IMG/VR virus record: IMGVR_UViG_3300035698_010181
Coordinates: 1 to 38,634 of that record
From: a virus
Reading direction: 5' to 3' (one strand)
Length of the DNA stretch: 38,634 nt
Positions within the stretch are counted from its first letter, which is position 1; each line of letters opens with the position of its first letter. Both the position numbers and the translations under genes were made by a program. Shown here piece after piece: positions 15,290-23,867 of the stretch. The notes below the pieces were generated by a model, which saw only the letters and a program-made list of their open reading frames with translations, searched no databases and had not been told where the DNA came from.

Positions 15290-15908
15290 TGTTCAGTAAT
15301 CGTTTTGCGGTTTCAACGGCAATCTTACGTTCTCTAACCGATGCACCAAAAATACGCTTTCCGTACTTCTTGCCCGACTCGAAGAACACGGCCCTCTTGA
15401 AAAGGGCGCCATCAGGCCATCCAATGCCCCATCCTCTATCAGTCGGATATACATTCATTAAATTCATAAACGTGCCTGTCAGAGTCAGATTTACAGTACC
15501 AATAACGTTTCTACCAACTTGGGTCTTGTACTGCTTGTATCCTCTTGGGAAGTAAACGCTCGTGTGTGGTTTTCCTGACTTGAATACCGAATGCCGCTCA
15601 CCTTTAGAGTCTTCCTTTCCCAGGGCTAGACCAGCGTCACCAACAGGATTTGATTTCTTTGAAATGTACAACGGCTTGGTACTGTAAGAACCAATGCTTC
15701 CGCCAGACGTGGCTTTTCCCTCATTCTGAATCCGGTGTTTCATCTCGGCCAGAACGTCAAACGCAACCGACCTGATAATCACGCTTCCCTCGATTGATTT
15801 ACTGTCGAGTTTTTCCAACCTGGCCACCAGACCGCCAATCACCTCTCTGGCATTGGACTTCAATCGAATCATGGTCTCAGTGGCAGGTCCATAACCTGAG
15901 AATTGCAT
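15276..15908 (-). CDS. head-tail connector / tail completion candidate
   Basis: 210-aa protein. The N-terminal helix (IGGLVARLEKLDSKSIEGSV, then AEMKHRIQNEG) followed by SYSTKPLYIS and a C-terminal Arg/Lys helix resembles HK97 gp10-like tail-completion proteins in layout. The frame can be opened at a TTG (15917), but the ATG at 15908 is preferred. It overlaps the end of the upstream gene by 40 bp. Confidence 0.55.
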   Translation of the reverse strand: MQFSGYGPATETMIRLKSNAREVIGGLVARLEKLDSKSIEGSVIIRSVAFDVLAEMKHRIQNEGKATSGGSIGSYSTKPLYISKKSNPVGDAGLALGKEDSKGERHSVFKSGKPHTSVYFPRGYKQYKTQVGRNVIGTVNLTLTGTFMNLMNVYPTDRGWGIGWPDGALFKRAVFFESGKKYGKRIFGASVRERKIAVETAKRLLNSALS

Positions 15909-16870
15909 TCGAGACAAAAGTCCATTGGATTGAGCTTAATGGTCTCGGCAGCTCGGTTAATCTCGTTCTCGTACTCGGTCACAAACTCTGCCCGTAACTC
16001 CTTGGCCTTCTCACGATTTATAGTAGTGTAATTATTGATTCGATCACTGTAAATGCGCTCGGTCAACATCTCGGCTCCCATCATGTACCAAAGCCCGGTC
16101 GTGAATAAATCCCGATTCCCACAAACAAGTCCGTCAAGACTGCATCGAAGACTGGCATATCCACGGAAACCAAAAGCATTGTCGTCATGCTCGGTTATTA
16201 CGCCCGCAGCACTTAGTACATGACCTATGAGTTTTGCGTCCATACAGGTATCGATGCAACAACCACCTTCAGGAATTTCGGTCTTGTAAGAATCAACCTT
16301 GGTCGCATTATACTCCAGTCTGATTCGGGTACTGATGTCGTGCACACTACTCGACCAGAATGGTGTGATGCTGGTCCAGGTATCGGGCGATATTGATATA
16401 GAATCACTCCAGAGTTCCACACCATTCAATTCGTCATAAACCCTAAACTGAATATCTGCCGCTACCTTCACGTACCCGTTGAACTCTATTTCAGTAAATG
16501 CCTGCGTCAACAGCTTACTGATATCAGCATTTGGATTAAACGGATTCATCACAATCGTAACCCCTCGCCATTCGTCTGGAGACAATGGAGTAGGATTTGT
16601 GATGTCCAACGGTGTCCCGAACCTCAATGAATCAACCAGCTTCTTTACCTCATACTTCCGTCCGAAGTATGACGTGATTGCTGTCCCAAACTTCCTGACC
16701 GTCCGCTTTTGGACATCGTCCCAGACACCCAAGTACGTGGCCTGTTCTGAATCAGCAATTTTGTCGATTGATTTTAGACTTATTCCAGGCAGTTCATTTA
16801 TGTAAACTCCGCTTGGTGGAGTGACGGAATTACAGCCGAGAATTCCGATGTGATTGAGTAAGCAGTCCAT
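15869..16870 (-). CDS. virion-associated protein downstream of the capsid gene
   Basis: 333-aa protein beginning MDCLLNHIGILGC and then GVYINELPGIS, a start I associate with a conserved structural protein of Bacteroidota phages. Residues 110-190 look like a beta domain; a Cys-rich turn (GGCCIDTCMD, about 204-213) follows. The C-terminus carries CLECNSQ. Placed first after the major capsid gene and its terminator, it is probably a connector or decoration protein. No biochemical role is known to me. Confidence 0.6.
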   Translation of the reverse strand: MDCLLNHIGILGCNSVTPPSGVYINELPGISLKSIDKIADSEQATYLGVWDDVQKRTVRKFGTAITSYFGRKYEVKKLVDSLRFGTPLDITNPTPLSPDEWRGVTIVMNPFNPNADISKLLTQAFTEIEFNGYVKVAADIQFRVYDELNGVELWSDSISISPDTWTSITPFWSSSVHDISTRIRLEYNATKVDSYKTEIPEGGCCIDTCMDAKLIGHVLSAAGVITEHDDNAFGFRGYASLRCSLDGLVCGNRDLFTTGLWYMMGAEMLTERIYSDRINNYTTINREKAKELRAEFVTEYENEINRAAETIKLNPMDFCLECNSQVMDLPLRP

Positions 16871-16892
16871 GGTGAAATGTTTTGATAAAGAT

Positions 16893-16911
16893 AAGGGGGC
16901 CGAAGCCCCCC
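16893..16911 (-). terminator. UUCG-capped terminator behind the major capsid gene
   Basis: On the minus strand GGGGGC-TTCG-GCCCCC is a 6-bp GC stem with a UUCG tetraloop, followed by TTATCTTTATC. It is 26 bp behind the capsid stop. The imperfect T-tract suggests partial termination, which would raise capsid mRNA over downstream genes. Confidence 0.8.
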
Positions 16912-16936
16912 TACCAAATTGCTATTTAAGCGATAA

Positions 16937-18085
16937 TTACTCAGCGGCAGGAACTGGGCAAGGATCGCAATTGTTGGTGATGTTGTACAACAATGATCCG
17001 TTGTTTCCTTCCAATCGGTCGCCCGTCTGGAACGCAGATGTTGGCTGCTGAAACAATCCGAACTGCTTGGAAATGAAGATCTGATACCCTCGTCCCATTG
17101 TTCGTGTCTCGTACCCGTCAAACGCCTCAGTTGGACAATCAACTTCCTTAATCTGAACGTTAAAGTTCATCATCGTTGGCGCTCCACCTGGAGTAGACTC
17201 AACCGGAAGTTTCATGGTGAAGAACGTACTGTTACCGTGCGCTCCTGTTTTCCATGCGATGTATCGATCAAGATCAACAAATCCAACTGCACCTTTCGCA
17301 AAAACACCAACATGATTGGTGCCAAACGGAGTGGCAGAGTTAAGGTCAAAGAACCATTGGTATCCAGACTGAGAACCGATATTCAGTCCAGCACTATTGA
17401 TTCCGATGTTTGCACGTGCAATCTGGTACTTGTTGAAAATTCCTGAACCAGACATCAATGCGTCCCCAACAAACTCGTTGTCGGCCACGTCTGACAAGAT
17501 CTCGGTCATTCCATCAGACAATCCAAGAACAGTTCCGTCCTTGTTGATATTGATGTCCTTTGCCAGTGCGTTACCGGTACTCACATTCACTCCGAACGTT
17601 ACGCTGTTCATGAGTTTCTTGTCAATATTGGTAATCAGGCCGTTAACCGTATGCATGATCTGATCAACCATTTCCTGCAGCACTCCTGTTGCTGGGTCAC
17701 CAATGGAAGCGATATTACTTGCCTCAGACTGGTATTGCTCAACAAATCCCCACTCAAGCTGAAAGCCAGCCTTGGAGAACTGAGGTGTTTCGAGTGTGGT
17801 CTCGGTGTACTGGAAACCAAAGTCATTATCGCAGTTGTCCACATCTGCAATTTGATCGTCCTTGATTCTTGGTAAAAACTTCAGACGTACGTCACGAATG
17901 TGACCGTCTATTGTTGACCGCTTAAGGTCACTCATCTTGACCCCGTTGACCGAACTCACGTTCATTTTCGGGTTATTCTCGATGAGCATTTTTGTGAATC
18001 CAGAAGGCGTAATCTTAACGCCTGGATAATTCGCTTCCATCAGAAACTGTAAGTGTCCGAGGAGCGCTGGTGCAAATCCTAACAT
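16937..18085 (-). CDS. major capsid protein candidate
   Basis: 382-aa protein. Its place right after a scaffold-like gene, its size, the terminator directly behind it and its overall composition (N-terminal helical arm, many aromatic and Gly residues, mixed alpha/beta) fit an HK97-fold major capsid protein. The C-terminus is Cys/Pro-rich (NNCDPCPVP). There is no strong motif in this family that can be read by eye, so the call is positional. Confidence 0.72.
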   Translation of the reverse strand: MLGFAPALLGHLQFLMEANYPGVKITPSGFTKMLIENNPKMNVSSVNGVKMSDLKRSTIDGHIRDVRLKFLPRIKDDQIADVDNCDNDFGFQYTETTLETPQFSKAGFQLEWGFVEQYQSEASNIASIGDPATGVLQEMVDQIMHTVNGLITNIDKKLMNSVTFGVNVSTGNALAKDININKDGTVLGLSDGMTEILSDVADNEFVGDALMSGSGIFNKYQIARANIGINSAGLNIGSQSGYQWFFDLNSATPFGTNHVGVFAKGAVGFVDLDRYIAWKTGAHGNSTFFTMKLPVESTPGGAPTMMNFNVQIKEVDCPTEAFDGYETRTMGRGYQIFISKQFGLFQQPTSAFQTGDRLEGNNGSLLYNITNNCDPCPVPAAE

Positions 18086-18103
18086 GATAATAGGTATTTA
18101 AGG

Positions 18104-19000
18104 TCAACCGCCATTCAAAGCCGCTATCTCGCTCGCATAGTGTTCACCTGCTGAAGCTGGGATAGCTTGTTTATCATTTGCGTCTTGGCTGTCCTTGTTA
18201 AAGGTTTTTGTCTTACCGCCAGCAGACCCTTTGTCTGCAGCTGTCACTTCGATGAGTTTCTTTGTTCCAAGCAGTTGATCAGCATAAGAACCTAACTCGA
18301 CCTTCTTGTTCTCAGCCATATATTCCAGTTCAGGATTATCGGTTCGAACCATCACGATTTTGCCGTCCTTGCGAACAAGGGTAACGCCATCGGTCTTTAG
18401 TTGATCAGCTAATAACGTTCGGGCCAGCGTAACGTTAGTCGACAAATCAATTTCTTTGTTTGCGTACTTCTTGGATCCAAGCAGGGTATTGATTCCTTCC
18501 GTCATCAATTCTTTCTCGAAGCCATTCCGTGCTTCAGTCAATTTCCCTTCGCTATCTGTGCGAAGTGTTGCCATGTCAGTATTCAGACGCTCAACTTCGA
18601 GCTTCATCTTGTCATGGGCGTCTTTGATTGCAGGATCTTTTGATCCCTTCGTCAATGCCGCTGCCTCCATCGCCTTCAGACTTTTACTTACCATCGCCAT
18701 TCGCTTATGCGTATTGGTTTCGGCCTTAAACTTCTGAAGTTCTCCGTCCTCAAAATCAAAATCCTTGATGAGGTCGTCCAAATCTCGGTCAACTGCGTTA
18801 AGGGTAGACGCCCTAAAATGAATCTTTAAAGTCGGGTTGTTTTTGGCCGACTCGACCGTCATTAGGTTCGTCTTAAGGCTTGTTGCCACCTCTGCCGGAA
18901 CGTCTTGATCCAATAAAAGTAGAGGAGAAAGAGCGTCCTGAGTCATATCGACTCCAGCGGAAGTCATCAATTCAGTTAGAAGTTTACCTAAGTTTGGCAT
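18104..19000 (-). CDS. scaffold-like capsid assembly protein
   Basis: 298-aa, highly charged helical protein with a coiled-coil stretch at about 125-175 (DPAIKDAHDKMKLEVERLN onward) and a Lys/Ser/Gly-rich tail. It lies immediately upstream of the major capsid gene (18 bp), the usual place of scaffolding proteins, which shape the prohead and are then lost. No protease domain is visible. An internal head protein is the alternative. Confidence 0.65.
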   Translation of the reverse strand: MPNLGKLLTELMTSAGVDMTQDALSPLLLLDQDVPAEVATSLKTNLMTVESAKNNPTLKIHFRASTLNAVDRDLDDLIKDFDFEDGELQKFKAETNTHKRMAMVSKSLKAMEAAALTKGSKDPAIKDAHDKMKLEVERLNTDMATLRTDSEGKLTEARNGFEKELMTEGINTLLGSKKYANKEIDLSTNVTLARTLLADQLKTDGVTLVRKDGKIVMVRTDNPELEYMAENKKVELGSYADQLLGTKKLIEVTAADKGSAGGKTKTFNKDSQDANDKQAIPASAGEHYASEIAALNGG

Positions 19001-19010
19001 CGTTGGATTA

Positions 19011-19041
19011 TTTGGTTTACGCGGTAAAGCTATTAAATTTG
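19011..19041 (+). promoter_or_regulatory. plus-strand Bacteroidota promoter
   Basis: TTTG (19011-19014), 19 bases, then TAAATTTG (19034-19041): both boxes of the -33/-7 Bacteroidota consensus with normal spacing. It points against the surrounding late operon and lies 32 bp ahead of the 50-codon gene at 19074. The -33 box is in the leader region of the scaffold-like gene. Confidence 0.75.
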
Positions 19042-19073
19042 GGATAATTCAATAAACCAAAAAATCATATATC

Positions 19074-19226
19074 ATGGATCAAGAAACTGTTTCAGTACTA
19101 ATCGTAGTTATTTTCTTTGCCATTGTTGTCCTAATTGTGTTCACGCTCGTGCTGAGATGGATACTACGACTTGACGAGATTGTTAATCTACTGCGTGAGA
19201 TTCGCGACCAGAATAAACCCGACTAA
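19074..19226 (+). CDS. 50-aa single-helix membrane peptide on the opposite strand
   Basis: ATG at 19074, leader ACCAAAAAATCATAT, stop TAA at 19224-19226. The peptide has a short acidic N-terminus (MDQETV), one strongly hydrophobic helix (residues 7-28, VLIVVIFFAIVVLIVFTLVL) and an amphipathic charged tail (RLDEIVNLLREIRDQ). It is the only plus-strand gene in a 22-kb minus-strand operon and has its own consensus promoter, which is the definition of a moron. Possible roles: superinfection exclusion, anti-holin or toxin. None can be chosen from sequence alone. Confidence 0.7.
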   Translation: MDQETVSVLIVVIFFAIVVLIVFTLVLRWILRLDEIVNLLREIRDQNKPD

Positions 19227-19442
19227 GGTTTCCGGTTAGAGAACACTCCAATTCCATGGAGTAGAAAGGGCTTGTCTCCCTATCATTAAGTCTGCCATTG
19301 TCGGGGGTAAAGAGTTGAAGGCTTGATGAATGGGTAAACCTCAACCGGACTAAGTTCATAAGGGGTAAGGCATTCAACGGAGGTTAGTCCGCCATAAGGA
19401 TAGAAGGGGTCGATGCTACATGACGGGCGTTGGCCCTTTCAC
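19227..19442. ncRNA. structured non-coding stretch behind the membrane-peptide gene
   Basis: 216 bp without a convincing gene. On the plus strand CCGGTT-a-GAG (19232-19241) pairs with CTCAACCGG (19340-19348), enclosing ACTCCA/TGGAGT (19245-19250 with 19257-19262). A competing 8-bp stem CGGACTAA/TTAGTCCG (19346-19353 with 19384-19391) uses part of the same bases. Several GGGGTAA-like blocks (around 19305, 19331 and 19362) occur. It may be a structured 3' UTR, a small RNA or a complex terminator; the strand is unproven. Confidence 0.4.
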
Positions 19443-20399
19443 TTAGGCCGCTATCTCAAACACCTCCGCATTGTAAGGCACTCCGAATTTGTCATAAACC
19501 CGCTTGCGCTCAGACGATGGGACAATTGTCTCGGTTACCGGTATCGGTTGATGATGGCAATTGTAACCGCCTCGATACACAAGGAAGTTCTCGGACGTAG
19601 TGGCCGGATTCATTCCGTCTGGAAGACCCGTCTTTGGATTCAGGCTTCCGCCAATGGCTCGGAACTGAGGAAACTGCCCTTTCAACAAGTCAGGAATTTC
19701 CAGACGATGGAAGAACCTCTTGTTCACCATTGCAATACAAAAGTCTCGGGACGTCTCAATCTTGACGCCCGTGTATTGGTACCAATCAAGACCAAGGTCT
19801 GACGACACGACCTCCATGTACTGAGCCGCATATTGATTCAGGCCATCGGTGGTCAATTGCTTGACGTACCGTTCGAGGCCGCCTAGTTTATCGGGCGAAC
19901 CCGTTATCGTTTCCCGTAATGACGTGATAAGCTGACTGTACGAAAGTTGATCCCTGACTCCCGCCTGAAGAACGCCACGTATCGGATCCACCACGTTTGA
20001 CGCTATTCCGCCTCTGGTTAAGCTCAGGGCCGTGTCTTCAAGCGATTGGTTTTCCAACGCTTTCAGGAATGTAGATGGTTCAAAGCCCTGTTCTACCGTG
20101 CGGAAATAGTCTTGTTGGATAGCATTTATTTTATCGAACGCTCCGAGGTACGTATCCACGCCTCTACGATATCCAGAGTCCCTAACGACAATACGTTCCA
20201 GTTTGGTCTTTATTCTGGAAATGGTTCGAAGGTTCTTGACGCTTGCCCGAACATTACCGTTGACCAGATCCAGGTCGCGAAGTAGTAACTCAACTTCATT
20301 CAGGATTCTCCGCTCGATTCCAGGCAAAGAATTGTTCAGGTGTTCAACCGATCCCTCGATTGCCTGGACCAGACGTGTCAGGTGTTTGCGTCCAGGCAT
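19443..20399 (-). CDS. Mu-F-like head morphogenesis protein
   Basis: 318-aa protein. After a long helical N-terminal half, residues 205-300 show the Phage_Mu_F/SPP1 gp7-like pattern: YTGVKIETSRDFCIAMVNKR, a GG-containing loop, then YRGGYNCHHQPIPV, the variant of the usual G-x-x-C-x-H motif. Such minor head proteins are injected or sit at the portal. It follows the portal gene with a TAATG overlap, the standard position. Confidence 0.82.
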   Translation of the reverse strand: MPGRKHLTRLVQAIEGSVEHLNNSLPGIERRILNEVELLLRDLDLVNGNVRASVKNLRTISRIKTKLERIVVRDSGYRRGVDTYLGAFDKINAIQQDYFRTVEQGFEPSTFLKALENQSLEDTALSLTRGGIASNVVDPIRGVLQAGVRDQLSYSQLITSLRETITGSPDKLGGLERYVKQLTTDGLNQYAAQYMEVVSSDLGLDWYQYTGVKIETSRDFCIAMVNKRFFHRLEIPDLLKGQFPQFRAIGGSLNPKTGLPDGMNPATTSENFLVYRGGYNCHHQPIPVTETIVPSSERKRVYDKFGVPYNAEVFEIAA

Positions 20400-22162
20400 T
20401 ACTCACCTTCAGTTGGTTCTGGCGCCAATGCATCGATAACCTTGATTTTATCATCAACCAGCAACATCAATGCTTTTCGCTGCACCTCCGTATCCAGTTC
20501 CAGAAAGTCATCCTTCTGTTCGATTGCCAAGTCCACGAATTGACGAACATTACTGCTCAGAACGTAGTCTTGTCTGGAAATATTCCCGTCAGCATAAGCC
20601 GCCATCTTTTCATCTGCATCAAGGCCCGATAATGGATCCAATGACAGAATGGCCATAACCTTACGACCAACTTCCGGATTGTCGTAGAACTTCTTGTTCA
20701 CATACTGAAGTTCTAGTTCGGCCAAAACTGCTGGACTCACGCCCGATTCCTTTAAGCCTTTCAATTCATCTGCCAGATAATTACTGGACAACAAATCGAA
20801 CTTCTGAGGAATTACAATCGATGGCATCAAAGACTTTCGCTCGGCTTTTGATTCAATAACTTCCGCATGTCTCCATTCACCCATAAAGAAGTAAATGTTC
20901 CGCATTATTCTGACCAAGTCTTTGGCAACCGCATGCACGAAATTGTTCAGTTCATCGCGATCCACCTCTTTGGCCTTTCCAGACTCATTGAGCGGGGTCT
21001 GATCCATGAATCCCATATTGACAGACTCCAAGGCTTTACGAATATGGTTGTCAACCCGCTCATCCTGAATCTTAACGATGTCCGTTGACTTTTCTATGTA
21101 TCCAAATGGTGGAATTGGGGCCTTGGTTTCACCCATATTCTCTTTTGTGGCCCGAACCTGCTTAATCTGATATTGACCAGCAACGGCCACCTTGCTCCCA
21201 TGGCACGTAGGACAAACAACCTTTTGGATTTTCCCCTCGATCTTGTTGTTCACGAATCCAGTACAACTTCCCTTGTCGTCTTTACATTGAGGACATGCGT
21301 CCGTGGCCCATTCCCATTTCTCGGAATGTATATGAAGAACGACTTCCGCCTGTAAATCAGAATACTCACGCGCGCAGTCATTAAGTCTTGGCACCATTGG
21401 ACTGAGCCTGGACTTATAAATCAAATATTTGGAGATGGTCTTGAAGTATGTGCCACCCATTTTGAAGGCCGGTAAAACTCCGAGTCCGTGAACCAGTTCT
21501 TCCACCATATCATAATCGCTGTCCGATTCCTCCCAGATAGTGATTCGGTCTTCATTTGCGGCCAAGAACCGTTTTGGTTGCTTTTTGGCTCCTTGCCCCT
21601 CATATTCAGAATCGTTGTCAAGTCTGGCAATAAGCAACTTTCCCTCCTTGTATTCAAGGACATCAGCACTATTGTAGATGAATGGGAACGGTCGGTAATA
21701 CTCATTAGCCTCGGTTTCAAACTCCAGAGGTTGAACCAATATTATTGCATTCGCGTCTTCCGCGTAATTCTTGAAGCAAATGGTGAAGAGCCAATTCTCA
21801 AGGCTATCGGTAAAAGGGAAATTGATGTCTGCATATTGATCAAGACCCTCGTCCTCCGGAATGACGGACGGATATTCATCTATCGGATGTGTGATTGACC
21901 AATCGACCGATCTACGGATTTTGGACAGCGAACTCATGACCCGATTGACTGGATCCGAAGTCGGGCTTTCGTATATCTTCTGTCGGTACTCATGGTCTTT
22001 CTTTGACTCATGAGGTCTGCGATCTTCGATTAGCTTTTTAGGATACAGTCCATCGATATGAACTGTCAGTTCTTCCTTCAGCTTGGCCGTAGTCTTGTAT
22101 CCAGCATGCGTCTTTTTTCCGACAAAGTATGGTCGAAGTAAGTCTGGAGTAAGTTCAATCAT
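20399..22162 (-). CDS. portal protein with an inserted zinc-finger
   Basis: 587-aa protein placed ahead of the Mu-F-like gene, with the size and helical C-terminal half of a portal (SPP1 gp6/HK97-like dodecameric ring through which DNA enters). Residues 288-322 carry an insert with CPQC, CTG and CPTCHGS, a DnaJ-like zinc-knuckle arrangement (C290, C293, C300, C317, C320). A GTG lies directly before the ATG at 22162, and both overlap the stop of the upstream gene. Portal assignment rests on position and size. Confidence 0.78.
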   Translation of the reverse strand: MIELTPDLLRPYFVGKKTHAGYKTTAKLKEELTVHIDGLYPKKLIEDRRPHESKKDHEYRQKIYESPTSDPVNRVMSSLSKIRRSVDWSITHPIDEYPSVIPEDEGLDQYADINFPFTDSLENWLFTICFKNYAEDANAIILVQPLEFETEANEYYRPFPFIYNSADVLEYKEGKLLIARLDNDSEYEGQGAKKQPKRFLAANEDRITIWEESDSDYDMVEELVHGLGVLPAFKMGGTYFKTISKYLIYKSRLSPMVPRLNDCAREYSDLQAEVVLHIHSEKWEWATDACPQCKDDKGSCTGFVNNKIEGKIQKVVCPTCHGSKVAVAGQYQIKQVRATKENMGETKAPIPPFGYIEKSTDIVKIQDERVDNHIRKALESVNMGFMDQTPLNESGKAKEVDRDELNNFVHAVAKDLVRIMRNIYFFMGEWRHAEVIESKAERKSLMPSIVIPQKFDLLSSNYLADELKGLKESGVSPAVLAELELQYVNKKFYDNPEVGRKVMAILSLDPLSGLDADEKMAAYADGNISRQDYVLSSNVRQFVDLAIEQKDDFLELDTEVQRKALMLLVDDKIKVIDALAPEPTEGE

Positions 22163-23040
22163 CACAGTAATTTACGTGAACGCAACGCCTGTCGTTTCGT
22201 TCGGATTGGGTACCGGTGTTGCAGACCAAGTCTGCCGTAATAAGATCGAGCAAGACTATCATATTTCTGCCGAACTTGCGGAGGCGTAGCATTGCCTCCC
22301 ACTGAATATCCGTGATAATTGTTGAAGATATACGACAGTCCCGAACCGAGTTTGCTGTCGGTCAAAAACCAAAACAATGGAATAAACGGACATTCATGCG
22401 GATAAAGTTCGTGTTTTATCATTGCCAGAGCAAATCCAAGCTCATCAGGCGTATCTCCGTCAAACACAAGATGCTTGAATCCAGGATCCATAAAGTACTG
22501 TTGTACGTCATCAAAGAATGCCTTAATACGATCGTTTTTCTTGAAGTAAACGAATTCAGAATGCAGTCCATACAGGTACCCGCTTGTTAATCCATGGGCT
22601 TCTTTAAGGTCTTCAACCTTGGCCCACATGTATCTGACGTTCGGAACATGGTTTGCCAGATCAATCCTCGACCTGTTCTCCATTGTGAAGTCCAAATGAT
22701 TCAGGTCATCGAATAACCGTGACATTGGAAGATTGGGGCATGCAATTACATCAACGTCCAGAAATATGGTTTCTTCAAAAGGGCTGAGCTCGTACATATG
22801 AGTCTTGGACTTTATGAATACCTGCTTATCGTTCTTGGTATAGTACTGGGAAGGGCATTCTTGAACGGTGTCAAACAGGTCCAGGTACTTGTCCTGTACC
22901 AGACGCATTGCCGATTCGGTCTTAACCAAATGAATGGGAATGTCTGGACAGGTTATCTTTAACGATGCGGCCAGCGTAGAGGCCAGCGTTCCGTAATAAG
23001 AATCGCCCAATGCTATGAGCAGAAAACCTCGTTTGCTCAT
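22162..23040 (-). CDS. GT-A-fold glycosyltransferase within the structural operon
   Basis: 292-aa protein. The N-terminal strand-helix (RGFLLIALGDSYYGTLASTL) and the DVD metal-binding motif in TIFLDVDVIACPN (D95, D97) mark a nucleotide-diphosphosugar transferase of the GT8/GT-A type. It follows K-S-K-THMYELSPFEE, a usual run-up to the DxD strand. It should move a sugar from a UDP- or GDP-donor onto an unknown acceptor. It lies between a virion-fibre gene and portal, so a virion protein is a candidate acceptor (inference). Confidence 0.82.
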   Translation of the reverse strand: MSKRGFLLIALGDSYYGTLASTLAASLKITCPDIPIHLVKTESAMRLVQDKYLDLFDTVQECPSQYYTKNDKQVFIKSKTHMYELSPFEETIFLDVDVIACPNLPMSRLFDDLNHLDFTMENRSRIDLANHVPNVRYMWAKVEDLKEAHGLTSGYLYGLHSEFVYFKKNDRIKAFFDDVQQYFMDPGFKHLVFDGDTPDELGFALAMIKHELYPHECPFIPLFWFLTDSKLGSGLSYIFNNYHGYSVGGNATPPQVRQKYDSLARSYYGRLGLQHRYPIRTKRQALRSRKLL

Positions 23041-23053
23041 GTATGATCAGGTT

Positions 23054-23857
23054 TTATATTATCCCTGCAAGTACGCCATTTATCCATCCAGAAAACTCTT
23101 TATTTGCTAAGCTTGAGTCTGCTCTTAACCGAACATCAGAATTGGCCGGAATAATTAAATAAGGAGCGAAGTCTGCATGGGCGGAGTATCCTTTGCCGTT
23201 GGCACCATCGTCCACAAGTTCTCTGAATACACTGCCTTTTTCTCTGAATTCAATATGGAAGTTTCCTGTGATGTCGGACTTCTCCAATACCGTTCCATGG
23301 AAGGCCGTTACAATCCAGAAAGTATCCTGATCCAATGTGGTTGACGATTTCTCAGAATTATTCTTTCCGGCCGCTATCATCATATGAACCTTGATTCCAG
23401 TGTCAGGTACTCCAGCAGTATCCGTATCTGTCTCATAGAAATAATGAGTTCCGACTAAGTCGGTGCCATTAGCGTTATACGCTCTCGAGACCCGCGCCAA
23501 AGGCGTAAACGCCACTTGATTCTGACCGTTTCCTGTTAGAGTCTGCTTTACAAAAGTGAAATCCCCAGATCCGTCTACAGTATGGCCCTCTAAAATAATG
23601 TCGTGCGTGTCGGCAGCACTAGAACTTGACATGGTATTGATCAAGTTGCTAGACAAATATGCCTCGTTGTAAATGCCTGTTGGCAGTGTCATGATGGTTG
23701 ACTTGGTGGTCTGAATTTGCTCAGACCTGCCAAATTTCAATAAGTTCTTGTCCTTTGAGTCAAGACTTACATCAACACCATAGTCTTCTTTGATTACTCG
23801 AATGGCGTGATTTATCCAAGGGTCACCATCTAATCCCTGTTCTGGTATGTAGGTCAT
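23054..23857 (-). CDS. virion structural protein, fibre or decoration type
   Basis: 267-aa protein with an N-terminal helical part (DPWINHAIRVIKEDYGVD) and the segment KNLLKFGRSEQIQTTKST, then a Gly/Thr/Ser/Asp-rich beta domain. This start recurs in unannotated virion-region proteins of marine phages as far as I recall. The position between tail-fibre-like genes and portal suggests a fibre or capsid-surface protein. No enzyme motif is visible. Confidence 0.58.
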   Translation of the reverse strand: MTYIPEQGLDGDPWINHAIRVIKEDYGVDVSLDSKDKNLLKFGRSEQIQTTKSTIMTLPTGIYNEAYLSSNLINTMSSSSAADTHDIILEGHTVDGSGDFTFVKQTLTGNGQNQVAFTPLARVSRAYNANGTDLVGTHYFYETDTDTAGVPDTGIKVHMMIAAGKNNSEKSSTTLDQDTFWIVTAFHGTVLEKSDITGNFHIEFREKGSVFRELVDDGANGKGYSAHADFAPYLIIPANSDVRLRADSSLANKEFSGWINGVLAGII

Positions 23858-23867
23858 TTTATTTGAT

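Noticed and set aside
19231-19275. tRNA-like GGTTAGAG and anticodon-arm-like hairpin
   Set aside because: No acceptor stem, no TTCRA T-loop and wrong spacing; it is not a tRNA on either strand.
19183-19377. 64-codon minus-strand ORF across the non-coding stretch
   Set aside because: No A-rich leader, no recognisable family, and it overlaps the better-supported plus-strand membrane-peptide gene.
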